Shown piece after piece: positions 1 through 8,305 of a DNA stretch of 64,000 nucleotides. Each line of letters begins with the position of its first letter. The first letter of the stretch is position 1. Source of the stretch: an uncultured Eubacteriales bacterium (GTDB lineage: Bacteria > Bacillota > Clostridia > Christensenellales > CAG-138); assembly GCA_900540495.1 (NCBI GenBank), contig UQGA01000004.1, positions 53,282-117,281 on the forward strand, read 5' to 3'. A program made the translations under genes and the position numbers. The notes under the pieces were generated by a model. The model saw only the letters and a list, made by a program, of their open reading frames with translations, was not told the origin of the DNA and searched no databases.

Positions 1-1067
1 CCGCCGACCCGCCGCACAAGCGCGTGGCGGAGGCGGTCGATGGCGCGCGCCGCCTGCGCATGGCGGAACTGGCGGCGGCAGACCTGCCGCGCATCGAGGC
101 GAGCGACCTCGAGCTGCGCCGCCCCGGCCGCAGCTACACGTTCGATACGCTTACCGAGCTGCATGCGCGCTATCCGGGCGCGTCGTTCCACTGGATCGTC
201 GGCAGCGACATGCTGCTCGACCTGCCGACCTGGCACCGGGTGGAGGAGCTGTTCCCGCTCTGCGAGATCGTCAGCTTCCCCCGCGCGGGCGAATCCGGGG
301 AGGATGCGGCCGCAGCCGAGCGGTTGCGGCGGGCGTACGGCGCGCGGGTGCGCCTGTTGCCGTCGCCGGTGGAGGCGATCTCCTCGACGCAGGTGCGCGC
401 CTGCGTGCGCGACGCGCTGCCGACGGAGGGAGCCATGCCGGAGGCGGTGGCGCAGTACGTGTATGAAACAGGGCTGTATCTGCCGCCCGACGTCGAGGCC
501 TTGCGCGCCCGCCTGTGCGGCGCGCTGTCCCCGCGGCGCTACCGGCACACGATGGGCGTGGTGCGGCAGGCGGCGTGGCTGTGCGGCCGCTATGATGCCG
601 ACGGACGGACGCGCCTTCGCGCGCGCGTGGCGGCGCTGCTGCACGACTGCGCCAAACAGCTCCCGCCGGCGCGCCTTGCCGTGCTCGGCGGGGACGATAC
701 GCCGGGCGCGGGCGACGTGCTGCACGCCTTTGCGGGCGCGGTGCTTGCGCGCATGGCTTACGGGGTGACGGACGACGCGGTGCTGCGCGCCATCCGGCTG
801 CACTGCACCGGGGATGCGGGCATGACGCTGCTCGATATGATCGTATACCTCTCCGACCTGACGGAACCGGGGCGCGCGTTCGACGGCGCGCAGCGGTACC
901 GGGATGCGCTGGCGGGCGGGCCGGAGGCGGCGATGCGCACGGCGATCGCCGGCGTGCTCGACCATTTGCGGGCGCAGGGGGCGCCGGTCCATCCGGCGAC
1001 GCTGCGTGCGGCGCGGTACTTTGATCAACCGAACACTGTTATTCAACAAAAGGAGGAACACCGTTGA
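1..1067 (+). CDS. nadD: NadD-YqeK fusion: nicotinate-nucleotide adenylyltransferase plus HD hydrolase (5' partial)
   Basis: The window starts inside this gene; the first complete codon is at position 3 and reads ADPPHKR, the conserved NadD segment that normally lies about 40 residues into the protein. The NadD half continues with the SYTFDTL and WIVGSDML segments and ends with the ISSTQVR motif near position 390. From about position 495 a second domain begins with the YqeK-type HD signature (RYRHTMGVV, then LLHDCAKQ, then YLSDL), a family known to hydrolyse diadenosine tetraphosphate. NadD makes deamido-NAD from nicotinate mononucleotide and ATP. In Bacillus nadD and yqeK are adjacent separate genes, so this is a fusion of neighbours. 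Its TGA overlaps the TTG start of rsfS. Confidence 0.93.
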   Translation, partial: ADPPHKRVAEAVDGARRLRMAELAAADLPRIEASDLELRRPGRSYTFDTLTELHARYPGASFHWIVGSDMLLDLPTWHRVEELFPLCEIVSFPRAGESGEDAAAAERLRRAYGARVRLLPSPVEAISSTQVRACVRDALPTEGAMPEAVAQYVYETGLYLPPDVEALRARLCGALSPRRYRHTMGVVRQAAWLCGRYDADGRTRLRARVAALLHDCAKQLPPARLAVLGGDDTPGAGDVLHAFAGAVLARMAYGVTDDAVLRAIRLHCTGDAGMTLLDMIVYLSDLTEPGRAFDGAQRYRDALAGGPEAAMRTAIAGVLDHLRAQGAPVHPATLRAARYFDQPNTVIQQKEEHR

Positions 1068-1450
1068 ACACACGTTTGCCGGAACAGGTGGAGGCGCTCT
1101 GCGCGGCCCTCTACGACAAGAAGGCGCAGGACATCGTCGCCATCCACGTGGGGGACAAGACCATTATTGCGGACTGGTTCGTCATCTGCAGCGGCCGTGC
1201 GGTGCCGCAGGTCAAGGCGCTCTGCGACGAGCTGGAGGAGAAGGCGGCGCTTGCCGGGCTCGCATTGCGGCGAAGAGAGGGGTATGATGCCGGACGTTGG
1301 ATCGTGCTCGACTATACGGACGTGCTGGTGCATATCTTTCATCCGGAGGAGCGCCGGTATTACAACATCGAGCGCCTTTGGGATACGGAGGGCGACGGCG
1401 TCGCCTATTCGGCCGAGCGGGATGCGGCCGAGGACGCGGCGCGCGCATAA
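1064..1450 (+). CDS. rsfS: Ribosomal silencing factor RsfS
   Basis: The 128-residue product carries the RsfS/Iojap pattern: KKAQDIVAI, then DWFVICSG, and a C-terminal WIVLDYTDVLVHIF segment. RsfS binds ribosomal protein L14 and blocks subunit joining during starvation. I chose the TTG at 1064 because AGGAGG lies at 1051-1056, the ORF matches the usual family length, and the TTG overlaps the upstream stop codon by four bases. The order nadD-yqeK-rsfS is the classical Firmicutes arrangement. Confidence 0.93.
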   Translation: MNTRLPEQVEALCAALYDKKAQDIVAIHVGDKTIIADWFVICSGRAVPQVKALCDELEEKAALAGLALRRREGYDAGRWIVLDYTDVLVHIFHPEERRYYNIERLWDTEGDGVAYSAERDAAEDAARA

Positions 1451-1500
1451 CGGCAACGGCCGGCGCCTGCGGCGGCGGTCGGAAAGGGTTTACGGAACGC

Positions 1501-4017
1501 ATGGGAAAGACGCTGGGGGAATTGCAGCCGGGCCAATCCGGTATCGTAAAGGCGGTGGGCGGCGGCAACGCGCGCGTCAAACGGCGGCTGTTCGACATGG
1601 GCGTTACGCCCATGACGCGCGTCGAGGTGCGCCGCATCGCGCCGCTGGGTGACCCGATCGAGGTGAATCTGCGCGGCTATGCGCTCTCGCTGCGGCGGGA
1701 GGACGCGCTCGAGATTGCGCTGTTCGACGAGGACGAGGCCGCCGCGTACGGCAAGCGGGAGACGGCGCTGCGCGAGAGGAGCGGCGCATCCGGCGCGCAT
1801 GCGCCGGATGCGGATATCGAGGCGCACCGCCGGGCGGAACTGCTCACGCGGTGGGCCATCCGCCTGCCCGAGGGATGCGGTTCGGCTGCGTGCGCGCAGT
1901 GCAGCGCCGCCTGCGGGGGCGGCGGCCGCCGGCGCCGGCGGCGTGGCGCGCCGCCGGGAGCGACCGTGCCGGAGGTGGACGGGCAACCGGTCAAGTTTGC
2001 GCTCGTGGGCAACCCGAACTGCGGCAAGACGACCCTGTTCAACGCGCTCACCGGTGCGCGCGAGTACGTCGGCAACTGGCCGGGCGTTACGGTCGAGAAG
2101 AAGGAGCGCCGCCTCCATGCCTATGGGCATGACATCACGGTCGTCGATCTGCCGGGGATCTATTCGCTTTCGCCGTATTCGATGGAGGAGATCGTCGCGC
2201 GCAACTTCATCATCGACGAGCGGCCGGACGCGATCATCAACATCGTGGATGCGACCAATCTGGAGCGCAACCTGTATCTGACCGTGCAGCTCATGGAGCT
2301 GGAACGGCCGATGGTGATTGCGCTCAACATGATGGACGAGGTCGCCCGCATGGGCGTGACGATCGATTGCGAGCGCCTTTCGCTCGAGTTGGGCGTGCCG
2401 GTATTGCCGATCTGTGCGCGCACGGGCGAGGGCGTGGACGACCTGCTGCGCAGGAGCGCCGGCCTGCTGGCGCTCTCGCACGAGCAGTTGCACGCCGGCT
2501 TTTGCATCGAGCCGGACGACCTGTATGACGCGCGCACGCACGCGGCGCATCACCGCATCGGGGACGCGCTGTCCGATGCCCCGGCGCGCGCGGGGCTGCC
2601 GGCGCACTGGGCGGAGATCAAGCTGCTCGAAGGCGATGCGATGGTGCGGGAGCAGCTGCGCCTCACGCCGGAGCAGGCGGCTGCGGTGGACGCCGCCGTG
2701 GCCGACTACGTGAGCGACGGGCTGCCGGGCGACGGCGAGGCGCGCGTGGCCGACAGCCGCTATCGATATATCACGCGCGTGTGCGCGGCGGCCGTTTCGC
2801 ATCGCGGCGCCGGGCAGGATTTTACCGACCGCATCGACGCCGTGCTGACGAACAAGTGGGCGGGGATTCCGATTTTCCTGGCCATCATGGGCGCGATCTT
2901 CGTGCTCACGTTCGACACGCTGGGCGGCTGGCTGTCCGACGGGGTGGATCAGCTGGTGATCGGCCTGTTCCTGCCGTGGGCGCGCGACCTGCTCGAGGGT
3001 GCGGCGGCGGCGCCCTGGCTGGTCAGCCTGCTGTGCGACGGCGTGATCACGGGCGTGGGCGCCGTGCTGGTGTTCCTGCCGCAGATCGCCCTGTTGTTCT
3101 TCTTCCTTTCGCTGCTCGAGGACAGCGGGTACCTCTCGCGCACCGCATTTTTGATGGATCGGGCGCTCAAACGCTTCGGGCTGTCCGGCAAATCGTTCAT
3201 CCCCATGCTCATGGGCTTTGGCTGCACGGTGCCGGCCGCCATGGCCGCGCGCACGATGGAGAACGAGAACGACCGCCGCATGACGATCATGCTGCTGCCG
3301 TTCGTGTCGTGCTCGGCCAAGCTTCCGGTGTACGGGCTGATCGCTTCCGCGTTCTTCGACGAGTACCGGGGCCTGATCGTATTGAGCCTTTATGCGCTTG
3401 GCATCGTGGTCGGCATCTTGACCGGCATCCTGTTCCGGCATACGCTGTTTCGGGAGAACCGGGCGGCGTTCGTGCTGGAGCTGCCGCCGTATCGCTGGCC
3501 GTCGATGAGGAATACGCTGCTGCATGTGGGCGAGCGCGTCGGGCATTTCCTTGAGAAGGCGGGGACGATCATCCTGCTGATGAGCGTCGTGCTATGGTTC
3601 CTCATGCACTTTACGCCCGCGCTTGCCATGACCGCGCAGACCGAGCGGAGCATCCTCGGCGTGGCGGGCGGCTGGATTGCGCCGCTGTTCCGTCCGCTCG
3701 GCTTTGGCACATGGCAGGCCTCCGTGGCGCTGCTCTCCGGCCTCATCGCCAAGGAGGCGGTGAATTCATCCCTCTCGATGTTTCTCGGCGCTACGGGCGA
3801 TGCGCTCAACGGCGCGCTGGCCGGCCTGTTTACGCCGCTTGCGGCGTACAGCTTTCTCGTGTTCGTGCTGCTGTACGTGCCGTGCATGGCCGCGGTGACG
3901 ACCATGCGGCGCGAACTCGGCAGCGCCAAGCACACGTGGATCACGGTCGGCTATCAGCTCCTTGTGGCGTATGTGATGGCGCTGCTGGTCCATATGTTGG
4001 GCAGTCTCTTTCTGTGA
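1501..4017 (+). CDS. feoB: Ferrous iron transporter, FeoA-FeoB fusion
   Basis: The 838-residue product starts with a FeoA (SH3-like) domain, residues about 1-75, with the typical KRRLFDMGVTP and LRGYALSLR segments. A linker with four closely spaced cysteines (about residues 125-140) and an arginine run follows. The FeoB G domain begins near residue 160, with G1 GNPNCGKTTL, G3 DLPGIYSL, G4 NMMD and a G5-like ARTGEG segment. The C-terminal half is a multi-spanning Gate/core domain with the SCSAKLPVY motif. FeoB imports Fe(II). The ATG at 1501 was chosen because it starts the FeoA domain and has GGAAAGG at 1481-1487, although the spacing is long; the frame is open upstream without homology. A terminator follows at 4037. 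Confidence 0.93.
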   Translation: MGKTLGELQPGQSGIVKAVGGGNARVKRRLFDMGVTPMTRVEVRRIAPLGDPIEVNLRGYALSLRREDALEIALFDEDEAAAYGKRETALRERSGASGAHAPDADIEAHRRAELLTRWAIRLPEGCGSAACAQCSAACGGGGRRRRRRGAPPGATVPEVDGQPVKFALVGNPNCGKTTLFNALTGAREYVGNWPGVTVEKKERRLHAYGHDITVVDLPGIYSLSPYSMEEIVARNFIIDERPDAIINIVDATNLERNLYLTVQLMELERPMVIALNMMDEVARMGVTIDCERLSLELGVPVLPICARTGEGVDDLLRRSAGLLALSHEQLHAGFCIEPDDLYDARTHAAHHRIGDALSDAPARAGLPAHWAEIKLLEGDAMVREQLRLTPEQAAAVDAAVADYVSDGLPGDGEARVADSRYRYITRVCAAAVSHRGAGQDFTDRIDAVLTNKWAGIPIFLAIMGAIFVLTFDTLGGWLSDGVDQLVIGLFLPWARDLLEGAAAAPWLVSLLCDGVITGVGAVLVFLPQIALLFFFLSLLEDSGYLSRTAFLMDRALKRFGLSGKSFIPMLMGFGCTVPAAMAARTMENENDRRMTIMLLPFVSCSAKLPVYGLIASAFFDEYRGLIVLSLYALGIVVGILTGILFRHTLFRENRAAFVLELPPYRWPSMRNTLLHVGERVGHFLEKAGTIILLMSVVLWFLMHFTPALAMTAQTERSILGVAGGWIAPLFRPLGFGTWQASVALLSGLIAKEAVNSSLSMFLGATGDALNGALAGLFTPLAAYSFLVFVLLYVPCMAAVTTMRRELGSAKHTWITVGYQLLVAYVMALLVHMLGSLFL

Positions 4018-4036
4018 AACACAGGGTATTGTGTCG

Positions 4037-4080
4037 TTCATGCAGGGAACAGAAAGATTTCCTGCATGAATTGCTTTTTT
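4037..4080 (+). terminator. Intrinsic terminator after feoB
   Basis: A ten-base perfect stem (4037-4046 with 4061-4070), extendable by three pairs, closes an eight-base loop and is followed by TTGCTTTTTT. It sits 20 bases after the feoB stop, so it separates feoB from surE. Confidence 0.85.
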
Positions 4081-4099
4081 GGGCGCGATATGGTAGACT
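4071..4099 (+). promoter_or_regulatory. Predicted surE promoter
   Basis: TTGCTT (4071-4076), a 17-base spacer and TAGACT (4094-4099) with an extended -10 TGG lie 30 bases before the surE ATG. The -35 is inside the T-tract of the feoB terminator. Confidence 0.5.
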
Positions 4100-4128
4100 A
4101 TATTACATCTTTTTGACGGAGAAATTGC

Positions 4129-4896
4129 ATGAGATTGCTTGTGAGCAATGACGACGGATTCCGGGCGGCGGGCATTGGCGCGCTGGTGAAGGCGCTTGCC
4201 GAAGCGGGCCACGAGGTCTATGTGGCCGCCCCGCACCGGCAGCGCAGCGCGGCCAGCCGGTCGATGACGCTGTTTGAGCCCCTTCGGGCCGAACGCGTGT
4301 CGCTGCCGGATGCGCCGGAGGTGCCCGCCTATGCGGTGAACGGCACGCCGGTGGATTGCGTCCGCCTGGCGCTCGGCAATCTGTTCCCGGCGCCGGACGC
4401 GGTGCTTTCCGGCGTGAACGACGGGGGAAACCTCGGCACGGATACGCTGTATTCCGGCACGGTGGCCGCCGCGCACGAGGCGGCGTTGCTGGGCTATCCG
4501 GCGGTTGCGGTGTCGAGCTGCGGCCGCAGGCCGGTCCATTTTGAGACGGCGGCGCGGGTGGCGCTGCGGGCGGTGGAGCGGCTGGTGGAGCGGCCGTTGC
4601 CGTTTGGCGTGGTGCTCAACATCAACGTACCGGATCTGCCGGTGGGCGCGCTGCGCGGCGTGCGCACTGCGCCGCTTGCGATTACCCAGTATCCGTTGCG
4701 CTTTGAGGAGCGCACCGATCCGTATGGCGGCCGGTATTTCTGGGCGCCCGGCGGGGACAAGCTGACCCGGCACGCCGGCGAGGACGTGGACGAGCGCTGG
4801 GTGGAGGAGGGGTATGCCGTGTGCACGCCGCTCACCTATGACCTGACGGATCTTGCGGCCATGCGCGGCTTTGCCGTGGACGGCCTTGCGGAATAG
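4129..4896 (+). CDS. surE: 5'/3'-nucleotidase SurE
   Basis: The 255-residue protein has the SurE metal site SNDDG at residues 6-10, the APHRQRS segment, and the diagnostic run SGVNDGGNLG followed by YSGTVAAA. SurE is a divalent-metal-dependent phosphatase that removes phosphate from nucleoside monophosphates. The ATG at 4129 follows ACGGAGA. It is the first gene of a run that continues through the RpiR regulator and the BaiN-like flavoprotein to cmk. Confidence 0.95.
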   Translation: MRLLVSNDDGFRAAGIGALVKALAEAGHEVYVAAPHRQRSAASRSMTLFEPLRAERVSLPDAPEVPAYAVNGTPVDCVRLALGNLFPAPDAVLSGVNDGGNLGTDTLYSGTVAAAHEAALLGYPAVAVSSCGRRPVHFETAARVALRAVERLVERPLPFGVVLNINVPDLPVGALRGVRTAPLAITQYPLRFEERTDPYGGRYFWAPGGDKLTRHAGEDVDERWVEEGYAVCTPLTYDLTDLAAMRGFAVDGLAE

Positions 4897-4927
4897 ACCC
4901 GGAACGAACGACAAGGAGGGGGAACGC

Positions 4928-5821
4928 ATGGAGGGGCTGCTCGACGTTATTACGGACAGCTATCAAAGGTTTTCCAAGGGGCAGAAACGGATTGCGGAAT
5001 ACATCATGCACTCGTATGACGATGCGGCGTTCATGACGGCCGCGCGCCTTGGCGAAACGGTCGGCGTCAGCGAATCGACCGTGGTGCGCTTTGCCTATGC
5101 CATCGGGCTTGACGGCTATCCTGCGCTGCAGGAGGCCCTGCAGGAGCTGATCCGGCACCGACTCACGAGCGTGCAGCGCATTCGGCTTGCCGCGTCCATG
5201 CCGCAGAACGACATCCTGCGCCGGGTCCTGACCGACGATATGAACAATATCCGCGCCACAATCGACATGATCGACAACGAGGGCTTCCACGCCGCCATCG
5301 AGGCGCTGCTGCGGGCGCGGCGCATCTATGTGCTTGGCATCCGCAGCGCCATGTCGCTTGCGCAGTTCCTTACCTATTATTTGGACTATGTCTGCGACAA
5401 CGTCATGTTTGTCAACGGCGCCGTGCAGGACATCTACGAGCGCATGGTGCGCCTTGGGCCGGAGGACGTGTGCATCGGCATCAGTTTCCCGCGTTACAGC
5501 GTGCGCACCGTGGACGCGATGCGCTATGCCAAACAGCGCGGGGCCACGGTTGTCACGCTGACCGACGTACCGAATTCGCCGTCGGCGCAATATGCGGATT
5601 ATGTGCTCTGCGCGCGCAGCAACATGGCCAGCTTTGCCGATTCGCTCGTGGCGCCGCTCTCGCTCATCAATGCGATCATCACGGCGGTGGGCCTTGCGCG
5701 CAAGGACGAGGCGTTCCAGCATTTGAACCAGTTGGAGCAGATCTGGCGCGAAGAGGGCGTGTACATGACCGAACCGACCAGGCGCGCGGCCATGGTGAAC
5801 GCGGGGCGCGACACGCCGTGA
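4928..5821 (+). CDS. MurR/RpiR family transcriptional regulator
   Basis: The 297-residue product has an N-terminal RpiR-type helix-turn-helix (residues about 1-77, with FSKGQKRIAEYI and VSESTVVRFAYAIG) followed by a SIS sugar-phosphate isomerase fold (about 120-260). Such regulators usually sense phosphosugars and control sugar or cell-wall amino sugar catabolism, but no sugar gene is adjacent here, so the target is unknown. The ATG at 4928 follows AAGGAGGGGG; a longer reading frame upstream lacks family similarity. Its stop overlaps the GTG start of the next gene. Confidence 0.9.
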   Translation: MEGLLDVITDSYQRFSKGQKRIAEYIMHSYDDAAFMTAARLGETVGVSESTVVRFAYAIGLDGYPALQEALQELIRHRLTSVQRIRLAASMPQNDILRRVLTDDMNNIRATIDMIDNEGFHAAIEALLRARRIYVLGIRSAMSLAQFLTYYLDYVCDNVMFVNGAVQDIYERMVRLGPEDVCIGISFPRYSVRTVDAMRYAKQRGATVVTLTDVPNSPSAQYADYVLCARSNMASFADSLVAPLSLINAIITAVGLARKDEAFQHLNQLEQIWREEGVYMTEPTRRAAMVNAGRDTP

Positions 5822-7047
5822 CCGTTGTCGTCGTCGGCGGCGGCCCCGCCGGCATGATGGCCGCTGCGGAGGCGGCGCGCGGCGGTTGCCGGGTTGTCCT
5901 GCTCGAGCGGAATGAAAAGCTCGGCAAAAAGCTGTACCTCACCGGCAAGGGCCGCTGCAACGTGACCAATGCGTGCGGGCGGGAGGCGTTTTTTGACGCG
6001 GTGGCGCGCAACCCGCGTTTTCTTTACAGCGCGTTCGCCGCGTTCGACAACCGGGACATGATGGCGCTGCTGGAGCGGCTCGGCGTGCCGCTCAAGGTGG
6101 AGCGGGGCGGCCGGGTGTTCCCGGTTTCCGACAAATCGAGCGACGTTTTGCGCGCCATGGAGCGATATGTGCGGGAAAGCGGGGTGGACGTGCGGCTGCA
6201 TACGCGCGTCGTCGGCCTGGAGACGGCGGACGGCGCGGTGCGCGCCGTGCGGACGGAGGCGGGCGCGCTGCCGTGCGACGCGGCGATCCTTGCCACGGGC
6301 GGGCGCAGCTATCCGCAGACCGGCTCGACGGGCGACGGCTATCGCTTTGCCCGACAGACCGGGCATGCGGTGGAGCCGCCGTGCGGCTCGCTGGTGCCGC
6401 TTGTCACGTGCGAGTCGTGGCCGGGCACGCTGTCGGGGCTGACGCTGAAAAACGTCGTGCTCACGGCGCGGCGGGACGGGCGCCTGCTGTACCGCTCGGA
6501 GCCCGGAGAACTGCTGTTCACGCACTTTGGCGTATCCGGCCCGCTTGCGCTCACGCTTTCCACGCGCATTGCGCAGGAGCCTGCCGGCGTCGCCCTCGCC
6601 ATCGATCTCAAGCCCGGTCTGAGCGGGGAGCAGCTCGACGTGCGGCTGTTGCGCGATCTGGAGGCGAACCGCCAGCGGCGGTTGCAGGGCGCGTTGCACG
6701 CGCTGCTGCCGGAGCGGCTGTTAGCGCGCGTCCTGGCGGAAGCTGGCGTGGATGCGCAAAAGCCGGTTTGCGGCCTGACCCGGGCGGAGCGGACGGCCGT
6801 GCGCGATACGCTCAAGGCGCTGCCGCTGACCGTGGCAGGCACGCGCCCGATCGAGGAAGCGATTGTAACGCGGGGCGGCGTATCGGTGCGCGACGTATTG
6901 CCCGGCACGCTGGCGTCGCGGCGGGTCGCGGGATTATATTTTGCGGGCGAACTGCTCGATACGGACGCCGTCACGGGCGGCTATAATCTTCAGATCGCAT
7001 GGTCAACCGGCGCGTTGGCCGGGAGGAGCGTATGCAGCAACGGTTGA
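5818..7047 (+). CDS. BaiN/HI0933-like NAD(P)/FAD-dependent oxidoreductase
   Basis: The 409-residue flavoprotein opens with the dinucleotide motif VVGGGPAGMMAA, then the family hallmark GKKLYLTGKGRCNVTN, and ends with GLYFAGELLDTDAVTGGYN, which contacts FAD. The HI0933/YhiN family is widespread and its substrates are mostly unknown; the bile-acid enzyme name BaiN is often transferred and should not be taken as proof of activity. The GTG start at 5818 overlaps the upstream TGA by three bases, implying translational coupling. The gene overlaps the cmk start. In Clostridia this family commonly precedes cmk. Confidence 0.9.
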   Translation: MTVVVVGGGPAGMMAAAEAARGGCRVVLLERNEKLGKKLYLTGKGRCNVTNACGREAFFDAVARNPRFLYSAFAAFDNRDMMALLERLGVPLKVERGGRVFPVSDKSSDVLRAMERYVRESGVDVRLHTRVVGLETADGAVRAVRTEAGALPCDAAILATGGRSYPQTGSTGDGYRFARQTGHAVEPPCGSLVPLVTCESWPGTLSGLTLKNVVLTARRDGRLLYRSEPGELLFTHFGVSGPLALTLSTRIAQEPAGVALAIDLKPGLSGEQLDVRLLRDLEANRQRRLQGALHALLPERLLARVLAEAGVDAQKPVCGLTRAERTAVRDTLKALPLTVAGTRPIEEAIVTRGGVSVRDVLPGTLASRRVAGLYFAGELLDTDAVTGGYNLQIAWSTGALAGRSVCSNG

Positions 7048-7712
7048 ACATCGCCATCGACGGGCCGGCGGGCGCCGGCAAGAGCACGGTCGCCAAAGCC
7101 GTGGCGGAGCGGTTGGGGATTCGGTATCTGGACACCGGCGCGATGTATCGCGCCATGGCGCTTTACGGCCTGCGCCGCGGCGTGCGGCTGGACGACGAAC
7201 AGGCGGTGGAGGCCATCCTGCCCGACGCGGATATCGCCGTGCGGTACGAGGGCGAGGAACAGCACGTGCTGCTCGGCGGGGAGGACGTGACCGGCGGGCT
7301 GCGCGCGCCGGAGCTGTCGATGGGCGCGTCGGACGTGTCGCGGCACCGCGCGGTGCGCATCTGGCTGTCCGGGCTGCAGCGGCAGGTCGCGCGCGAATAC
7401 GATGTGGTCATGGACGGGCGCGACATCGGCACAAACGTGCTCCGGGATACGCCGCACAAGTTTTACCTGACCGCCACCGTAACCGAGCGTGCGCGGCGGC
7501 GCCTGCTCGAGATGCGCCAGCGCGGCACGGCGGGCGATATGACGCTCGCGCAGATGGAGCGCGAGATCGAGCAGCGCGACTACAACGACAGCCACCGCGC
7601 GTTCATGCCGCTGCGGCGGGCCGAGGGCGCCCGGCTGATCGATACCACGGAGATGACGGTCGAGGCCGTCACGGACGAGATTCTGCGCTGTGTGTGCGGG
7701 GAGGACGGCTGA
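7032..7712 (+). CDS. cmk: Cytidylate kinase
   Basis: The 226-residue product has the P-loop GPAGAGKST, the LDTGAMYRA segment, the MDGRDIGT motif and the basic DYNDSHR stretch of CMP kinases. It phosphorylates CMP and dCMP. The ATG at 7032 was chosen because GGGAGGAG lies at 7021-7028; an in-frame ATG at 6999 has no such site and adds eleven residues without similarity. It overlaps the flavoprotein by 16 bases and ends in an overlap with plsC. Confidence 0.95.
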   Translation: MQQRLNIAIDGPAGAGKSTVAKAVAERLGIRYLDTGAMYRAMALYGLRRGVRLDDEQAVEAILPDADIAVRYEGEEQHVLLGGEDVTGGLRAPELSMGASDVSRHRAVRIWLSGLQRQVAREYDVVMDGRDIGTNVLRDTPHKFYLTATVTERARRRLLEMRQRGTAGDMTLAQMEREIEQRDYNDSHRAFMPLRRAEGARLIDTTEMTVEAVTDEILRCVCGEDG

Positions 7713-8302
7713 TGCTCTATCTGTTCGCCAAGGTGCTGCTTTCGCCGCTTTTTCTGTTGCTGATGCGCCCGCGTGTGCGCGGCCTCAGGCACCTGTGGCG
7801 GCGCGGCGGCGCGATTGTGGTCAGCAACCACTGGGCGCTGTCCGACCCGATTCTCATTGCGCTTGTCAGCCCGCGGGTCATCCATTTCATGGCCAAGCAG
7901 GAGCTGTTTCGCAGCCCGGTGGCACGGTTTTTCCTCATGCGCGGGCTGTATGCGTTTCCGGTCAACCGCAAGCAGGCCGATATGGCCTCGCTCAAGCAGG
8001 CGATGGCCGTGCTGGAAAAGGGGCGCGTATTCGGCATCTTTCCGGAAGGGCGGCGCTCCGTTACGGGCGAGCTGGACGAGCTCGAGCGCGGGGCGGCGTT
8101 CCTCGCTTTGCGCTGCAGGGTGCCGATCATCCCGATCTATTCCGATCCGCGCACCTACCGCAAGCTGCGCGTCAATATGATCGTGGGCGAGCCGATGGAT
8201 GCGTCCGCCATCGCCGCAGCGCACAAGGGGCGTTCGGTCGACGTGGTAACGCAGGCCATCGCGGACAAGCTCCAGCAGTTGCGGCTGCAACTGGAGGCGT
8301 GA
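7712..8302 (+). CDS. plsC: 1-acyl-sn-glycerol-3-phosphate acyltransferase
   Basis: The 196-residue protein starts with a hydrophobic membrane segment and carries the acyltransferase motifs NHWALSD (HX4D) and FPEGRRS. PlsC adds the second acyl chain to lysophosphatidate at the membrane. Its ATG overlaps the cmk TGA by one base. The cmk-plsC-ispH order is common in Clostridia. Confidence 0.93.
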   Translation: MLYLFAKVLLSPLFLLLMRPRVRGLRHLWRRGGAIVVSNHWALSDPILIALVSPRVIHFMAKQELFRSPVARFFLMRGLYAFPVNRKQADMASLKQAMAVLEKGRVFGIFPEGRRSVTGELDELERGAAFLALRCRVPIIPIYSDPRTYRKLRVNMIVGEPMDASAIAAAHKGRSVDVVTQAIADKLQQLRLQLEA

Positions 8303-8305
8303 CGG

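Noticed and set aside
1405..3546. A 713-codon antisense open frame across feoB
   Set aside because: Its translation is His/Arg/Gln-rich with no domain, typical of shadows in GC-rich DNA; the plus frame is an unambiguous FeoA-FeoB.
5818..7047. Bile-acid enzyme BaiN as a functional call
   Set aside because: The family match is to the broad HI0933/YhiN group; no other bile-acid gene is nearby.
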